The notes: generated from the letters alone by a model not told the origin. A stretch of 64,000 bases of DNA from Hyphomicrobiales bacterium (GCA_900471815.1 UICE01000001.1:211114-275113); one strand, 5' to 3'; shown: positions 30,476 through 39,243, counted from the first letter of the stretch. Translations and numbers: made by a program.

Positions 30476-31231
30476 ATGTCCAGAATTCTTCTCAAATGTC
30501 TGACCATAACGATCGTCTCGGTGATATGCTCATTGTTGATCACCGGGATCATTATGCATGCCAATGACATGCATAATGCGATGGGTTATGTCATCGCGAC
30601 GGTTTGTCCGGTGCTGATCTCTCCGATCCTCTCCTTTATCGTCATCCGGCAATCCGACCGGCTAAGCCGCGCTTTGGAAGCGCTCAGGCGCGTGAAAGAA
30701 GAGCTGGAAGTCACAAATGCAAAGCTCTTTGAGAAATCATCACGCGACAGCATGACGGGCCTGCTTAATCGTGAGGCATTTTTCGATCATCTTGACGAAG
30801 TAAGGACACGTCAGCCCTGCTCGCTTCTCATCATTGATGTCGACCATTTCAAGAAGATCAACGATGTTCACGGCCATTATGTGGGCGATGGTGCCCTGAT
30901 GGCTATTGCGCGTTGCATAACGGATTGCGTTGGCACAGACGATAGTATCGGACGCATCGGCGGTGAGGAATTCGGCGTCTATCTGGCGACAAAAGAAAAC
31001 AGCCGCGTAACTGCGGTTGCCGAGATAATCCGGGCTGAGGTAAACCGCATGGATTACCGAACACCCCATAGCGAGCGCGTCAGACTGAGCGTCAGCATTG
31101 GCGGGATCGTCGACATATCCAGCGGCGCGGTCGTCGATCATTTTCAGACCGCCGACCGCAAACTCTACGAGGCCAAGCGCAATGGCCGCAATTGTGTATT
31201 CATCCAGTCCGGGATGAAAGAAGCGGCCTGA
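30476..31231 (+). CDS. Membrane-anchored diguanylate cyclase (GGDEF)
   Basis: 251-aa protein with two N-terminal helices (about residues 8-28 and 37-58), a short coiled segment, then a GGDEF domain (~90-245). The active-site loop is RIGGEEFGVYLA, so the catalytic residues are intact. The product-inhibition I-site is not a clear RxxD (the equivalent positions read GTDD), so feedback control may be weak. It should make c-di-GMP. ATG at 30476 has AGGA about 8 bases upstream. No phosphodiesterase is nearby. Confidence 0.9.
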   Translation: MSRILLKCLTITIVSVICSLLITGIIMHANDMHNAMGYVIATVCPVLISPILSFIVIRQSDRLSRALEALRRVKEELEVTNAKLFEKSSRDSMTGLLNREAFFDHLDEVRTRQPCSLLIIDVDHFKKINDVHGHYVGDGALMAIARCITDCVGTDDSIGRIGGEEFGVYLATKENSRVTAVAEIIRAEVNRMDYRTPHSERVRLSVSIGGIVDISSGAVVDHFQTADRKLYEAKRNGRNCVFIQSGMKEAA

Positions 31232-31237
31232 GAAAAC

Positions 31238-32071
31238 TCACACAGCAGCCGCGTCAAGCGGGTCTGCATCCTTCCATTTCGCAATCAAGGTCGGCATATC
31301 AGCATTGCTGAACGCATCCCGCAGCGTGTCAAATGTGGGCAGCACAAAATATGCCCGCTGGAACTTGTCAATCTCGTAACCGGTACGCATGACTGTTTCC
31401 AGATCAAATGCCACATGATGGGCATCAGAGCTTGCCACCGCAAATTGCAGTTCGCTGAAGGACGACATCAACCCGGCACCAAATGCCTTGAGCGGTGCGC
31501 CTTCTTCCTGGATCAAGCCGAATTCGGCCGTATACCAGTACAGCCGCGAAACCATCTGATCGCCGCCCATTTTTACGGCTTCACCGCCCTTTTGTCCGTA
31601 AAGCTGCATGAAATCCGCAAAGACCGGCTGGCTCAAGATTGGCACATGGCCAAAAAAGTCGTGAAACATGTCCGGCTCGACGATGTAATCGAGTTCCTTC
31701 TTGCTGCGCAGCCAGTTCGTCACCGGGAAACGGCGATTGGCGAGATGATCGAAAAATGGCTCGATCGGGATGAGACCCGGCACAGCAACAATTTCCCAAT
31801 TTGTCAGCTTGTGCAGACGCTCGCTGACCACGTGAAAATCCGGGATCTGCTCCAATAGGCCTAGTGCTTCAACACCATCGAGATAGGAGCGATGAGCAAG
31901 CTTTGAGGTGAGTTTGGTCTGGCGGTCGCAAAGGGTGCGCCAAACCTCCTGATCCTCGTTTGAATAATCGTAATTTTGCTCCACGGTAAAATCTGGCTGA
32001 CAAACCGTATAATTACCACGCAGTCCCTGCTCGGCGCATTCGCGCGCATATGCTTCTACCGAAACGGTCAT
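31238..32071 (-). CDS. phhA: Phenylalanine-4-hydroxylase
   Basis: Iron- and pterin-dependent conversion of phenylalanine to tyrosine. The non-haem iron site is in EPDMFHDFFGHVPILSQ (two His) and YWYTAEFGLIQEEG (Glu). About 277 aa, typical of bacterial monomeric enzymes; no ACT regulatory domain. GGAGG lies about 7 bases before the ATG. It diverges from an Lrp-type regulator, the usual arrangement for control by an aromatic amino acid. The tetrahydropterin recycling gene phhB is not adjacent. Confidence 0.93.
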   Translation of the reverse strand: MTVSVEAYARECAEQGLRGNYTVCQPDFTVEQNYDYSNEDQEVWRTLCDRQTKLTSKLAHRSYLDGVEALGLLEQIPDFHVVSERLHKLTNWEIVAVPGLIPIEPFFDHLANRRFPVTNWLRSKKELDYIVEPDMFHDFFGHVPILSQPVFADFMQLYGQKGGEAVKMGGDQMVSRLYWYTAEFGLIQEEGAPLKAFGAGLMSSFSELQFAVASSDAHHVAFDLETVMRTGYEIDKFQRAYFVLPTFDTLRDAFSNADMPTLIAKWKDADPLDAAAV

Positions 32072-32190
32072 GATACCCTCCTCCAATTGTATCGAAATCA
32101 GATTAGAGCGAGGCTTGAGGTGAATTTGACCTATTCATCTCCTTAAGCGAATATTTAGAGGCAATCACACCTATAATGTGGGAGAATCGG

Positions 32191-32673
32191 GTGAAAGAAC
32201 CTCAATTTGATGAATTCGAAATCAGAATGCTGCGATCCTTGCAGGATAATGGTCGTATACCGGTTACGGACCTCGCGCAATCTGTCGGCCTTTCGGCCAC
32301 TCCCTGCGCCAGAAGGTTTGAAGCGCTGCAGGAAAGCGGAGCAATCAAAGGCTTTGCTGCCATTATCGACAGAAAAGCCATTGGCTTGATGGTGGAAGTG
32401 TTCATTCAAGTGCGTCTGAATACGCATAGCGACGATTCGCCGGAACGTTTCATCGCAGAAATTCAACGGCTGGACGAAGTTTCATCCTGCTGGACGATGA
32501 CTGGCACGCATGATTTTCTGTTGCATGTGATGGTTCCAGACGTTGATGATCTCAACGCCTTCGTCATGCATCGGCTCATGCGGTTAAAGGGTGTGCGCGA
32601 CGTGCACACCCAGCTGGTTTTACAGAATATCAAAGGTCCCGGGAAAATCCCTCTTGATCACTTGAAAAAATGA
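32191..32673 (+). CDS. Lrp/AsnC-family transcriptional regulator
   Basis: About 160-aa regulator: N-terminal winged helix with IRMLRSLQDNGRIPVTDLAQ and GLSATPCARRFEALQESGAI, then a RAM/AsnC ligand domain ending in VRDVHTQLVLQNIK. The GTG at 32191 is preferred because GGGAG sits 6 bases before it; an ATG at 32176 has no good site. Divergent from phhA, so regulating phhA in response to phenylalanine or tyrosine is a reasonable inference. Its stop abuts the argB stop. Confidence 0.9.
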   Translation: MKEPQFDEFEIRMLRSLQDNGRIPVTDLAQSVGLSATPCARRFEALQESGAIKGFAAIIDRKAIGLMVEVFIQVRLNTHSDDSPERFIAEIQRLDEVSSCWTMTGTHDFLLHVMVPDVDDLNAFVMHRLMRLKGVRDVHTQLVLQNIKGPGKIPLDHLKK

Positions 32674-33576
32674 TCAGGGGACGATGAGCGTTCCGGCACC
32701 CCGCTCGGTGAACAGTTCCAGAAGCACTGAATGAGGTGTCTTGCCGTTGAGAATGACAACGCCTTCAACGCCGCGATTGATCGCGTCAATACAGGTTTCC
32801 ACCTTCGGGATCATTCCACCGGAAATTGTGCCATCCTTGATCAGCGCACGCGCTTGTCCGACGGAAAGCTCCTTGATGAGTTCCTTGTTCTTATCGAGAA
32901 CGCCCGGCACATCTGTGAGGAATAATAGACGTGATGCCGCCAATGCACCGGCAATCGCGCCAGCAAAGGTGTCAGCATTGATGTTGTAGGTGTTTCCATC
33001 CCGCCCCGGCGCAACGGGAGCGATGACTGGAATCATTTCGGACCGGGCCAGCAGATCAAGCAGCGTACGGTCTATTTCAACCGGCTCTCCGACAAAACCC
33101 AAATCGACGATCTTCTCGATATTGGAGTCCGGATCGATGATGGTTTTCTTTGCCTTCTCGGCAAAGACCATGTTTCCGTCTTTGCCGCACAGCCCGATAG
33201 CCCATTCGCCCTCGGCATTGATCAGAGCTACGATCTCTTTATTGATCGATCCTGCCAGCACCATCTCAACGATTTCCAGCGTCTTTGCGTCGGTAACGCG
33301 CAATCCGCCTTCGAACTTTGATTCAATACCCATTCTTGCGAGCATTGACGCGATTTGCGGACCACCGCCATGGACGACAATCGGATTGATTCCCGACTGT
33401 TTTAGAAGGGCGATATCGCGTGCAAAGGCTTTGCCCAATGCCGCATCCCCCATGGCATGACCGCCATATTTCACCACAACGGTCTTGTTTTCATAGCGCT
33501 GCATATAGGGAAGCGCTGCAGAAAGCAGGCTGGCCTGAACTTCAGCAGTGCGGTCGGCTTCAGTAGGGGATGACAT
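32674..33576 (-). CDS. argB: Acetylglutamate kinase
   Basis: Second step of arginine synthesis, phosphorylating N-acetylglutamate. Nucleotide and substrate motifs [25 protein letters not shown], and [27 protein letters not shown] are all present. 300 aa. In most Rhizobiales it lies beside engB; here an ECF sigma/anti-sigma/fasciclin module sits between the two. Confidence 0.95.
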   Translation of the reverse strand: MSSPTEADRTAEVQASLLSAALPYMQRYENKTVVVKYGGHAMGDAALGKAFARDIALLKQSGINPIVVHGGGPQIASMLARMGIESKFEGGLRVTDAKTLEIVEMVLAGSINKEIVALINAEGEWAIGLCGKDGNMVFAEKAKKTIIDPDSNIEKIVDLGFVGEPVEIDRTLLDLLARSEMIPVIAPVAPGRDGNTYNINADTFAGAIAGALAASRLLFLTDVPGVLDKNKELIKELSVGQARALIKDGTISGGMIPKVETCIDAINRGVEGVVILNGKTPHSVLLELFTERGAGTLIVP

Positions 33577-33683
33577 GGATGCGAGAGCTCCAGTTTTGCA
33601 AGGACGGTGGGTTCTTAACGCTAAAGTCGAGACGGGGCAAACATGATTTCTGCTATTTGCGAATGTTTTTGCCCGATGACCAT

Positions 33684-33700
33684 TGACAGCAAGTCTGTCA
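33684..33700. promoter_or_regulatory. Short dyad and possible promoter upstream of the ECF sigma gene
   Basis: TGACAG (33684-33689), a 5-base centre and CTGTCA (33695-33700) form a 6-bp dyad, overlapping a TTGACA-like hexamer about 50 bases before the ECF start. It could be an operator or part of a vegetative promoter; evidence is positional only. Confidence 0.35.
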
Positions 33701-33748
33701 GGCAGATTTAACTTGGTTCAAATAGAAGAAAGTTGGAAACGCTGTCGT

Positions 33749-34288
33749 ATGACGCCTGAAGGCATCTCCCAGCTCATAACACGAGTCTCGCTTCGGGACC
33801 GCAATGCTTTCGATGCCCTCTATTCATCAACGAGCGCGAAACTTTTTGGTGTGTGCCTGCGTATCTTGAGCAACCGAACGGAGGCTGAAGACGCGCTACA
33901 AGACATCTACGTCAAGATCTGGAACAAAGCCGACCGATTTGCGATCGCCGAAACCAGCCCTATTTCATGGCTGGTTGCAATTGCCCGGAACCATTGCATT
34001 GATATCTTGCGTGCACGCAAACCATCGTCCAGCGATCTCGATCAGGCAGCCAACATCGCAGAACCTTCAGCCAACCCGGAACAATCTTCTATCGCTGCGA
34101 GTGAGTCACGGCGTATCTATGATTGCCTCGGCCAATTGGATCAAGCCAGAGCAAGTGCCGTGCGAGGTGCCTATCTGAATGGCGACAGCTATGAGGATTT
34201 GGCGGCGCGGCACAAAGTACCACTGAATACGATGAGGACTTGGCTGCGGCGCAGTCTTCTCAAATTGAAGGAATGTCTCGAAGCATGA
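33749..34288 (+). CDS. ECF-type RNA polymerase sigma factor
   Basis: 179-aa extracytoplasmic-function sigma factor. Region 2 is RNAFDALYSSTSAKLFGVCL with EAEDALQDIYVKIWNKADRF (core and -10 binding), and region 4 near the end has LNGDSYEDLAARHKVPLNTMRTWL (helix-turn-helix for -35). It overlaps the anti-sigma gene by 4 bp (ATGA). The family is of the SigK/RskA type by partnership. The ATG at 33749 lacks a strong ribosome site, so the start is uncertain; a TTG upstream is possible. Confidence 0.9.
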   Translation: MTPEGISQLITRVSLRDRNAFDALYSSTSAKLFGVCLRILSNRTEAEDALQDIYVKIWNKADRFAIAETSPISWLVAIARNHCIDILRARKPSSSDLDQAANIAEPSANPEQSSIAASESRRIYDCLGQLDQARASAVRGAYLNGDSYEDLAARHKVPLNTMRTWLRRSLLKLKECLEA

Positions 34289-34989
34289 GCGCGACCCCAA
34301 CAGATAGCACACCGCCGGACGATGATTTCATCGCCGCTGAGTATGTGCTGGGCGTGCTTGCACTGGACGAGAAGCAAAGCGTTGAACGGCGTATCGCCAC
34401 TGATGTGTCATTCGCCCGGCTTGTGGCCCGCTGGCAGCAGCAGTTCGATGGAATGAATGCAGAGTTTGATCCGGTAACTCCGCCATCGCATATGAAGGCT
34501 CTTATCGACAAACGCCTGTTTGGAACGGTTAGTCAGCAATCTGCTCCATTCTTCGGTAATCTTGCCTTCTGGCGCGCCGTTGCCTTTGCTGCGCTGGTTC
34601 TTGCTGCTATCGGCTTCGGCCGCGATTTCCTGAACAATTCTTCTGCGCCCGATAGGCAGCTCATTGCGTCAATGGATGCAAGTGGTAGCGCCTACCGCAC
34701 GGTTGCTGTGTATAATCAGGATCGCAAGCAATTGAAGGTCAGCCTCCTGGCAGGCGAGTTGCCCGCAGATCGTTCACTTGAACTATGGCTGATTGCCGGC
34801 ACCGACGCGCCTGTCTCGCTTGGCCTCATCAAGTCAGCACAACTTACTGAGTTTCCCCTCGACAGATCACTTGCGGGAAAGCTGCAGGAAGGGACAACGC
34901 TCGCCATTACATTGGAGCCTCTCGGCGGCTCACCTAACAAGACAGCAACTGGCGCAATTGTTGCGGCCGGTACCGTGCGCGAAATTTAA
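34285..34989 (+). CDS. RskA-like anti-sigma factor
   Basis: 234-aa single-pass protein. A cytoplasmic N-terminus (about 90 residues) with FIAAEYVLGVLALDEKQSVE and VARWQQQFDGMN resembles the anti-sigma binding region, one helix (about 92-112, LAFWRAVAFAALVLAAIGFG), then a periplasmic RskA domain with SLELWLIAGTDAPVSLGLI. It should hold the upstream sigma factor at the membrane and release it upon an envelope signal. Start at ATG 34285 assumes translational coupling; ATG 34273 is an alternative. Confidence 0.86.
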   Translation: MSATPTDSTPPDDDFIAAEYVLGVLALDEKQSVERRIATDVSFARLVARWQQQFDGMNAEFDPVTPPSHMKALIDKRLFGTVSQQSAPFFGNLAFWRAVAFAALVLAAIGFGRDFLNNSSAPDRQLIASMDASGSAYRTVAVYNQDRKQLKVSLLAGELPADRSLELWLIAGTDAPVSLGLIKSAQLTEFPLDRSLAGKLQEGTTLAITLEPLGGSPNKTATGAIVAAGTVREI

Positions 34990-35000
34990 TGTAGGTGTTT

Positions 35001-35029
35001 TGAAACTTAAATCAAACCGGCCCCGTATC
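35001..35029 (+). promoter_or_regulatory. Candidate ECF promoter for the fasciclin gene
   Basis: TGAAAC (35001-35006), 17 bases, then CGTATC (35024-35029) resembles the -35/-10 layout of ECF-dependent promoters (AAC-rich -35, CGTA-type -10). It lies 44 bases before the fasciclin ATG. Compatible with control by the adjacent sigma factor, but the matching motif was not found in front of the sigma gene itself. Confidence 0.4.
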
Positions 35030-35072
35030 TCCATCTGACCTCAACCGAGGGAAACAAACAGTGGAGAGAGAC

Positions 35073-35624
35073 ATGTTAAAGAAATCACTTGGTCTGATCG
35101 CGCTTTCGACAATGCTGATTGCCGGCGTAGCCTATGCAAAGAACCCTATGGTCGGCGGCGCTGCCATGTATGAAAACAAGAACATCATCGAAAATGCCGT
35201 TAACTCCAAGGATCACACCACGCTCGTGGCCGCTGTCAAAGCTGCCGGACTGGTCGAAACTTTGTCAGGCAAAGGCCCGTTTACCGTGTTTGCCCCGACA
35301 AATGAGGCCTTTGCCGCTTTGCCAAAAGGCACCGTAGACACTTTGCTCAAGCCTGAAAACAAGGACAAGCTCGCCAAAATCCTGACCTGCCACGTTGTTG
35401 CGGCCAATGCGTCTTCAAAGGCAATCATGAAGATGGTCGATGATGACAAGGGCGCGCATCCGGTAAAGACTGTTGGCGGATGTGTCTGGACTGCAAAATA
35501 TGAAGGCAAAAAGCTCACACTTACCGATGAGAATGGCACCGTCGCCAATGTAACCATTGCTAACGTCAATCAATCGAATGGTGTGATCCACGTTATCGAC
35601 AAAGTATTGTTGCCAAAGATGTAA
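35073..35624 (+). CDS. Secreted fasciclin (FAS1) domain protein
   Basis: 183-aa exported protein: signal peptide MLKKSLGLIALSTMLIAGVA, cleaved near AYA/KN, then one FAS1 domain with ENAVNSKDHTTLVAAVKAAG, GPFTVFAPTNEAFAALPKGT and the C-terminal INQSNGVIHVIDKVLLP-type (here SNGVIHVIDKVLLPKM). FAS1 proteins are adhesion-like or envelope-linked. GTGGAGAG supplies the ribosome site. It follows the ECF/anti-sigma pair, a genome association known for several bacteria, and is a likely target of that sigma factor. Confidence 0.92.
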   Translation: MLKKSLGLIALSTMLIAGVAYAKNPMVGGAAMYENKNIIENAVNSKDHTTLVAAVKAAGLVETLSGKGPFTVFAPTNEAFAALPKGTVDTLLKPENKDKLAKILTCHVVAANASSKAIMKMVDDDKGAHPVKTVGGCVWTAKYEGKKLTLTDENGTVANVTIANVNQSNGVIHVIDKVLLPKM

Positions 35625-35666
35625 TCTGAGCAACAGACATGTGCAGACTGGCATCTGCGCATAATT

Positions 35667-35708
35667 GCCCCGCAGAATCCACCGACACCCGGATCAGCGG
35701 GGCTTTTT
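35667..35708 (+). terminator. Intrinsic terminator after the fasciclin gene
   Basis: GCCCCGC (35667-35673) pairs with GCGGGGC (35697-35703), followed immediately by TTTTT (35704-35708). The loop is 23 bases. The T-tract overlaps the last codon of engB on the other strand. Confidence 0.75.
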
Positions 35709-36405
35709 ATCGATTTTCCTGCTCTTCCAGCAGCTGGGCAATTGCCGCTCGCAACTCATCAAGACCGGAGCTTTTTTCCGACGACGTTGCCAATATGTGC
35801 GGATAGGCGGCTGCACGCTTCTTGATCGCCAATGCCGTCTCATCCATCAACCGTGGAACACCGGCGGGTTTGATCTTGTCGATCTTCGTCAGGACGATCT
35901 GATACGAGACCGCCGCTCTGTCGAGCAGATCAAGCACTTCGGCATCATTCTTCTTAATGCCGTGGCGGGCATCTATCAGAAGATAGACGCGTCGAAGCGT
36001 TGTGCGTCCACGCAAATAATCAAAAACAAGTCGCGTCCAGGCATCGACCTGCTCTTTCGGCGCCTCTGCAAAGCCATAGCCCGGCATGTCGACAACGGCG
36101 AGTGGTGGCAGATCACCATCTTCGCCTGAATAGCCTTCGGGAACAAAGTAATTCAGTTCCTGGGTCCGGCCCGGTGTATTCGACGTACGTGCCAGGCCCT
36201 TTTGCCCAATTATCGCGTTGATCAATGAGGATTTGCCGACATTTGAACGTCCGGCAAACGCGATCTCAAGCGGCCCTTCCGGCGGGAGGAATTTCATCGC
36301 AGGAACCCCGCGGATGAAAACCCATCCCTTGGCGAAGAGCATCCGACCCTTTTCGATGAGCCTGTTTATATTGTTTTGCGCTTCGTTCACGTCTTTTCCA
36401 TTCAT
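35707..36405 (-). CDS. engB: Ribosome biogenesis GTP-binding protein EngB (YihA/YsxC)
   Basis: Small GTPase for 50S assembly and cell division. G1 is [18 protein letters not shown]3 [13 protein letters not shown], and G4 [11 protein letters not shown] at 36405 ([12 protein letters not shown]) gives 232 aa, in the usual range; an ATG at 36471 would add an unrelated N-terminus. The upstream yidC terminator separates it partly from the yidC transcript. Confidence 0.93.
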   Translation of the reverse strand: MNGKDVNEAQNNINRLIEKGRMLFAKGWVFIRGVPAMKFLPPEGPLEIAFAGRSNVGKSSLINAIIGQKGLARTSNTPGRTQELNYFVPEGYSGEDGDLPPLAVVDMPGYGFAEAPKEQVDAWTRLVFDYLRGRTTLRRVYLLIDARHGIKKNDAEVLDLLDRAAVSYQIVLTKIDKIKPAGVPRLMDETALAIKKRAAAYPHILATSSEKSSGLDELRAAIAQLLEEQENR

Positions 36406-36507
36406 TAGGCGGTCGGTACCAGTGGTCTGCGACCGGTGGGACGCAAATGTCAAATTTGCTTTAGACTGCATTCAATATTGATCGGGTTGTTATCAACCGG
36501 AAGCCAT

Positions 36508-36539
36508 CAAAAGAAAAGCCCCCGATCATGCCGGGGGCT
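36508..36539 (-). terminator. Intrinsic terminator after yidC
   Basis: On the minus strand AGCCCCCG and CGGGGGCT (plus-strand 36532-36539 and 36517-36524) enclose a 7-base loop and are followed by TTTTCTTTT. Strong GC stem with a T-tract, correctly oriented for yidC; engB downstream probably needs its own promoter or read-through. Confidence 0.85.
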
Positions 36540-36562
36540 CCTAAGCTCTTGCCGAGCCGATG

Positions 36563-38401
36563 TTATTCGGCCGGTTTTGGCTTTTTACGGAACAGCCCCG
36601 AAAGATTGTCCCAAAGCTCCACCTTCGCGCCCTGGCGCTTCATGATGATCGCCTGCTGTGTGATGGATAGCGTGTTGTTCCAGGCCCAGTAGATCACCAG
36701 ACCAGCCGGGAAGCTGGCCAGCATGAATGTGAAAATAACGGGCATCCAGTTGAAGATCATCTGCTGTGTTGGGTCTGGAGGTGTCGGGTTCATGCGCATC
36801 TGCAGGAACATTGTCACGCCCATGATCAGCGGCCAGATGCCGATCATCAGGAATGCTGGAACTGTCCAGGGGATAAGACCAAAGAGGTTGAAGATCGATG
36901 TGGGATCGGGCGCTGCCAAGTCCTGAATCCAGCCGAAGAATGGCGCATGGCGCATTTCGATGGTGACGTACAGTACCTTGTAGAGCGCGAAGAACACCGG
37001 AATCTGGATAAGAATTGGCCAACAACCGGCGATCGGATTGATCTTTTCGGTCTTGTATAATTCCATCATGGCTTGCTGCTGCTTGACCTTGTCATCCGCA
37101 TATTTCTCACGGATTTCAGTCATCTTGGGCTGCACAAGTTTCATGCGCGCCATTGAAGCATAGGACTTGTTGGCAAGCGGGAAGAACAGCGCTTTCAGGA
37201 GAACGGTGACAACAAGAATGGCGACGCCAAAATTGCCGATTGCCTTATAAAGCCAGTCGATGAGGTAGAACATTGGCTTGGTTATGAAGTAGAACCAGCC
37301 CCAGTCGATCAGAAGGTCGAACTGAGGAATGTTGCGTTCTTTTTCATAGGCGCTGATCTTGCCAACTTCCTTGGCACCCGCGAAAATCATGTTTTCGATG
37401 CTTGTGGACTGACCTGGCTCAATCGTCGTTGCGTCCGAAAGGTAGTCACTCTGGTACAAGGGACGGCCACTGTCGAAATAGGACATGCGCGCCTGGAACG
37501 GCTTTGCCGGAGATGGTACAAGTGCCGCAGCCCAATATTTATCGGTTATGCCTATCCAACCGGTATTGGTCTTTTCCGGCAAAACTTCTTTTTCTTTTTC
37601 AATGGCTGCGAATTTATATTCAAGCAGCTTGCCGTTGGTTACGGCAATAGGGCCTTCCTGAATGACATAGGTGCTTGCATGCAGGGGCTTGGAGAAACGG
37701 GTTACACGGCCATAGGACGCCAAGGAGATCGGTGTTTGGGTGCCATTGGTCACGGCATCCTTCACCGTGAACATGTAATTGTCATCAACGCTGATTGTGC
37801 GCTTGAATGTCAGGCCCTTTTCGTTGGTAAAGGCAAGCGTGACAGGTGTTGCGGGCGTCAGCTTATTATTGCCCTCCACTGTCCAGACCGTGCTTGGTCC
37901 CGGGACCGCACCCGTGGTGTCGTTGCCGGTAAATCCGATTTCGACAAACTGGCCATCGACCATCTGCGAGGGGCTGAGAAGCTGAATAGTCGGCGAGCTA
38001 TCATCGACGGTCTCGTGATATTGCTTCAGCCGCAGATCGTCCAAACGTGCGCCCGTCAGGCTCAACGAACCGCTAAGGCTGGGCGTATCGATCTGGATAC
38101 GACTTGTCTGACCCAGCGCTGCCTCACGGGTCACAGTTCCTGCCGCTTCCGGGGACTGACCTGGAATATTTGCGCCGGGGGCCGCTGGTGTCGATGATGG
38201 GAGAGTGGCCGTTCCGTCAGGATTTGTCCCAGCGGGCGCGCTGGCCTGCCCGTCAACACGCGTTTGCCCCTGGCGGGTCGCTTCGATCTGGGCTTGCTCT
38301 CGCTGCTGTTCAACGCGGGGGTTCATATAGAACACTTGCCACAGCGTCAGGATCACAATGGATAAGGCAATGGTGATGAAGAAATTACGGTTGGTTTCCA
38401 T
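36563..38401 (-). CDS. yidC: Membrane protein insertase YidC
   Basis: Inserts proteins into the inner membrane, alone or with Sec. An N-terminal helix (NRNFFITIALSIVILTLWQV) is followed by a Ser/Thr/Pro/Gly-rich linker, the periplasmic P1 domain (~90-340), and the C-terminal conserved helices with GNFGVAILVVTVLLKALFFP, a cytoplasmic hairpin (SMARMKLVQPKMTEIREKYA) and WPILIQIPVFFALYKVL. 612 aa, normal for Rhizobiales. ATG at 38401 has AAGGA 7 bases upstream. Confidence 0.95.
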   Translation of the reverse strand: METNRNFFITIALSIVILTLWQVFYMNPRVEQQREQAQIEATRQGQTRVDGQASAPAGTNPDGTATLPSSTPAAPGANIPGQSPEAAGTVTREAALGQTSRIQIDTPSLSGSLSLTGARLDDLRLKQYHETVDDSSPTIQLLSPSQMVDGQFVEIGFTGNDTTGAVPGPSTVWTVEGNNKLTPATPVTLAFTNEKGLTFKRTISVDDNYMFTVKDAVTNGTQTPISLASYGRVTRFSKPLHASTYVIQEGPIAVTNGKLLEYKFAAIEKEKEVLPEKTNTGWIGITDKYWAAALVPSPAKPFQARMSYFDSGRPLYQSDYLSDATTIEPGQSTSIENMIFAGAKEVGKISAYEKERNIPQFDLLIDWGWFYFITKPMFYLIDWLYKAIGNFGVAILVVTVLLKALFFPLANKSYASMARMKLVQPKMTEIREKYADDKVKQQQAMMELYKTEKINPIAGCWPILIQIPVFFALYKVLYVTIEMRHAPFFGWIQDLAAPDPTSIFNLFGLIPWTVPAFLMIGIWPLIMGVTMFLQMRMNPTPPDPTQQMIFNWMPVIFTFMLASFPAGLVIYWAWNNTLSITQQAIIMKRQGAKVELWDNLSGLFRKKPKPAE

Positions 38402-38448
38402 TGTCAGTCCTTGGTCTAATCCAGTCGGGTCGGGTTCAACTGCGCCTG

Positions 38449-38811
38449 TCAGGGCTTGGGTGAACGCCGGGTCATTGATTTCTTGGCAACCCGTTTTGAG
38501 AGTTCCCGGGTCAAATCCGCAAACGATGCCTTCAGGGCGTCGGGGCGGGCAACGATCACATAGTCGGTTCCGGCAGCCATGTCATCAGCAACATTGACGC
38601 GCACAGCTTCTCGCAGGCGGCGTTTTATGCGGTTGCGGACAACAGCGTTTCCGTTTTTCTTGGTGACCGTAAAGCCTACGCGGGTGGGACCGTCCTGATC
38701 GTCCCGCTGTTTGACTTCAACAAGGAAATAAGCACCGCGGCGCTTTTCCCCGTTACGGACAGCCAAAAACTCCGCTCTCTTGCGAAGGCGGAGTGGCTTT
38801 TGCTCATTCAT
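38449..38811 (-). CDS. rnpA: Ribonuclease P protein component
   Basis: Protein subunit of RNase P, which removes tRNA 5' leaders. The motif [13 protein letters not shown] follows [12 protein letters not shown], and the N-terminus has [13 protein letters not shown]. 120 aa from ATG 38811. No ribosome site precedes this ATG, while the same frame stays open about 96 codons upstream, across rpmH. I keep the short start because it gives the family length. Confidence 0.9.
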   Translation of the reverse strand: MNEQKPLRLRKRAEFLAVRNGEKRRGAYFLVEVKQRDDQDGPTRVGFTVTKKNGNAVVRNRIKRRLREAVRVNVADDMAAGTDYVIVARPDALKASFADLTRELSKRVAKKSMTRRSPKP

Positions 38812-38858
38812 TCTATAGTGCCAACTTTGGCCATCCGCACGAAATCGCGCGGAATGAC

Positions 38859-38993
38859 TTATGCCGACAACCGCTTGCGACCGCGAGCGCGACGCGCTGC
38901 AATAACCTTGCGGCCGCCTGCCGTTGCCATGCGGGCACGAAACCCGTGACGACGTGCGCGGACAAGCTTGGATGGCTGATAAGTACGCTTCAT
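38859..38993 (-). CDS. rpmH: 50S ribosomal protein L34
   Basis: 44-aa ribosomal protein reading [20 protein letters not shown] then [20 protein letters not shown] and ending RLSA, the near-invariant L34 sequence. It is the first gene of rpmH-rnpA-yidC. Its 3' end is 47 bases before the rnpA start. Confidence 0.97.
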   Translation of the reverse strand: MKRTYQPSKLVRARRHGFRARMATAGGRKVIAARRARGRKRLSA

Positions 38994-39219
38994 TTGTTAA
39001 ATACCGCGGTGTGCGGCCCTTCTTGTGGTCTGTTCTATGACAGGAGCATATCAGGACCGCCGTTAGCGTATTAAAAATACACCGTTGATAAAACGTCACG
39101 CGGGGCGGTCAACCCGGACGTGCGCGGCTTATAGATGCGTGAGGCCTATAAGTCAATTGATGGACGTGATTCAAAAATAGGCAAATTCGCACAAGTGATT
39201 TATTGTATGGCATGGGCAT

Positions 39220-39243
39220 TTGACCTACACAATGTAGGGTCAA
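39220..39243. promoter_or_regulatory. Imperfect dyad just upstream of the histidine kinase
   Basis: TTGACCTACA (39220-39229) and TGTAGGGTCAA (39233-39243) form a dyad with one bulged base, ending 10 bases before the ATG at 39254. It could be an operator or an RNA hairpin. The rest of 38994-39253 holds the rpmH promoter and no gene. Confidence 0.4.

Noticed and set aside
33684-33700. EcfG-type promoter upstream of the ECF sigma gene
   Set aside because: No GGAAC with correctly spaced CGTT is present there; only a short dyad and TTGACA-like sequence.
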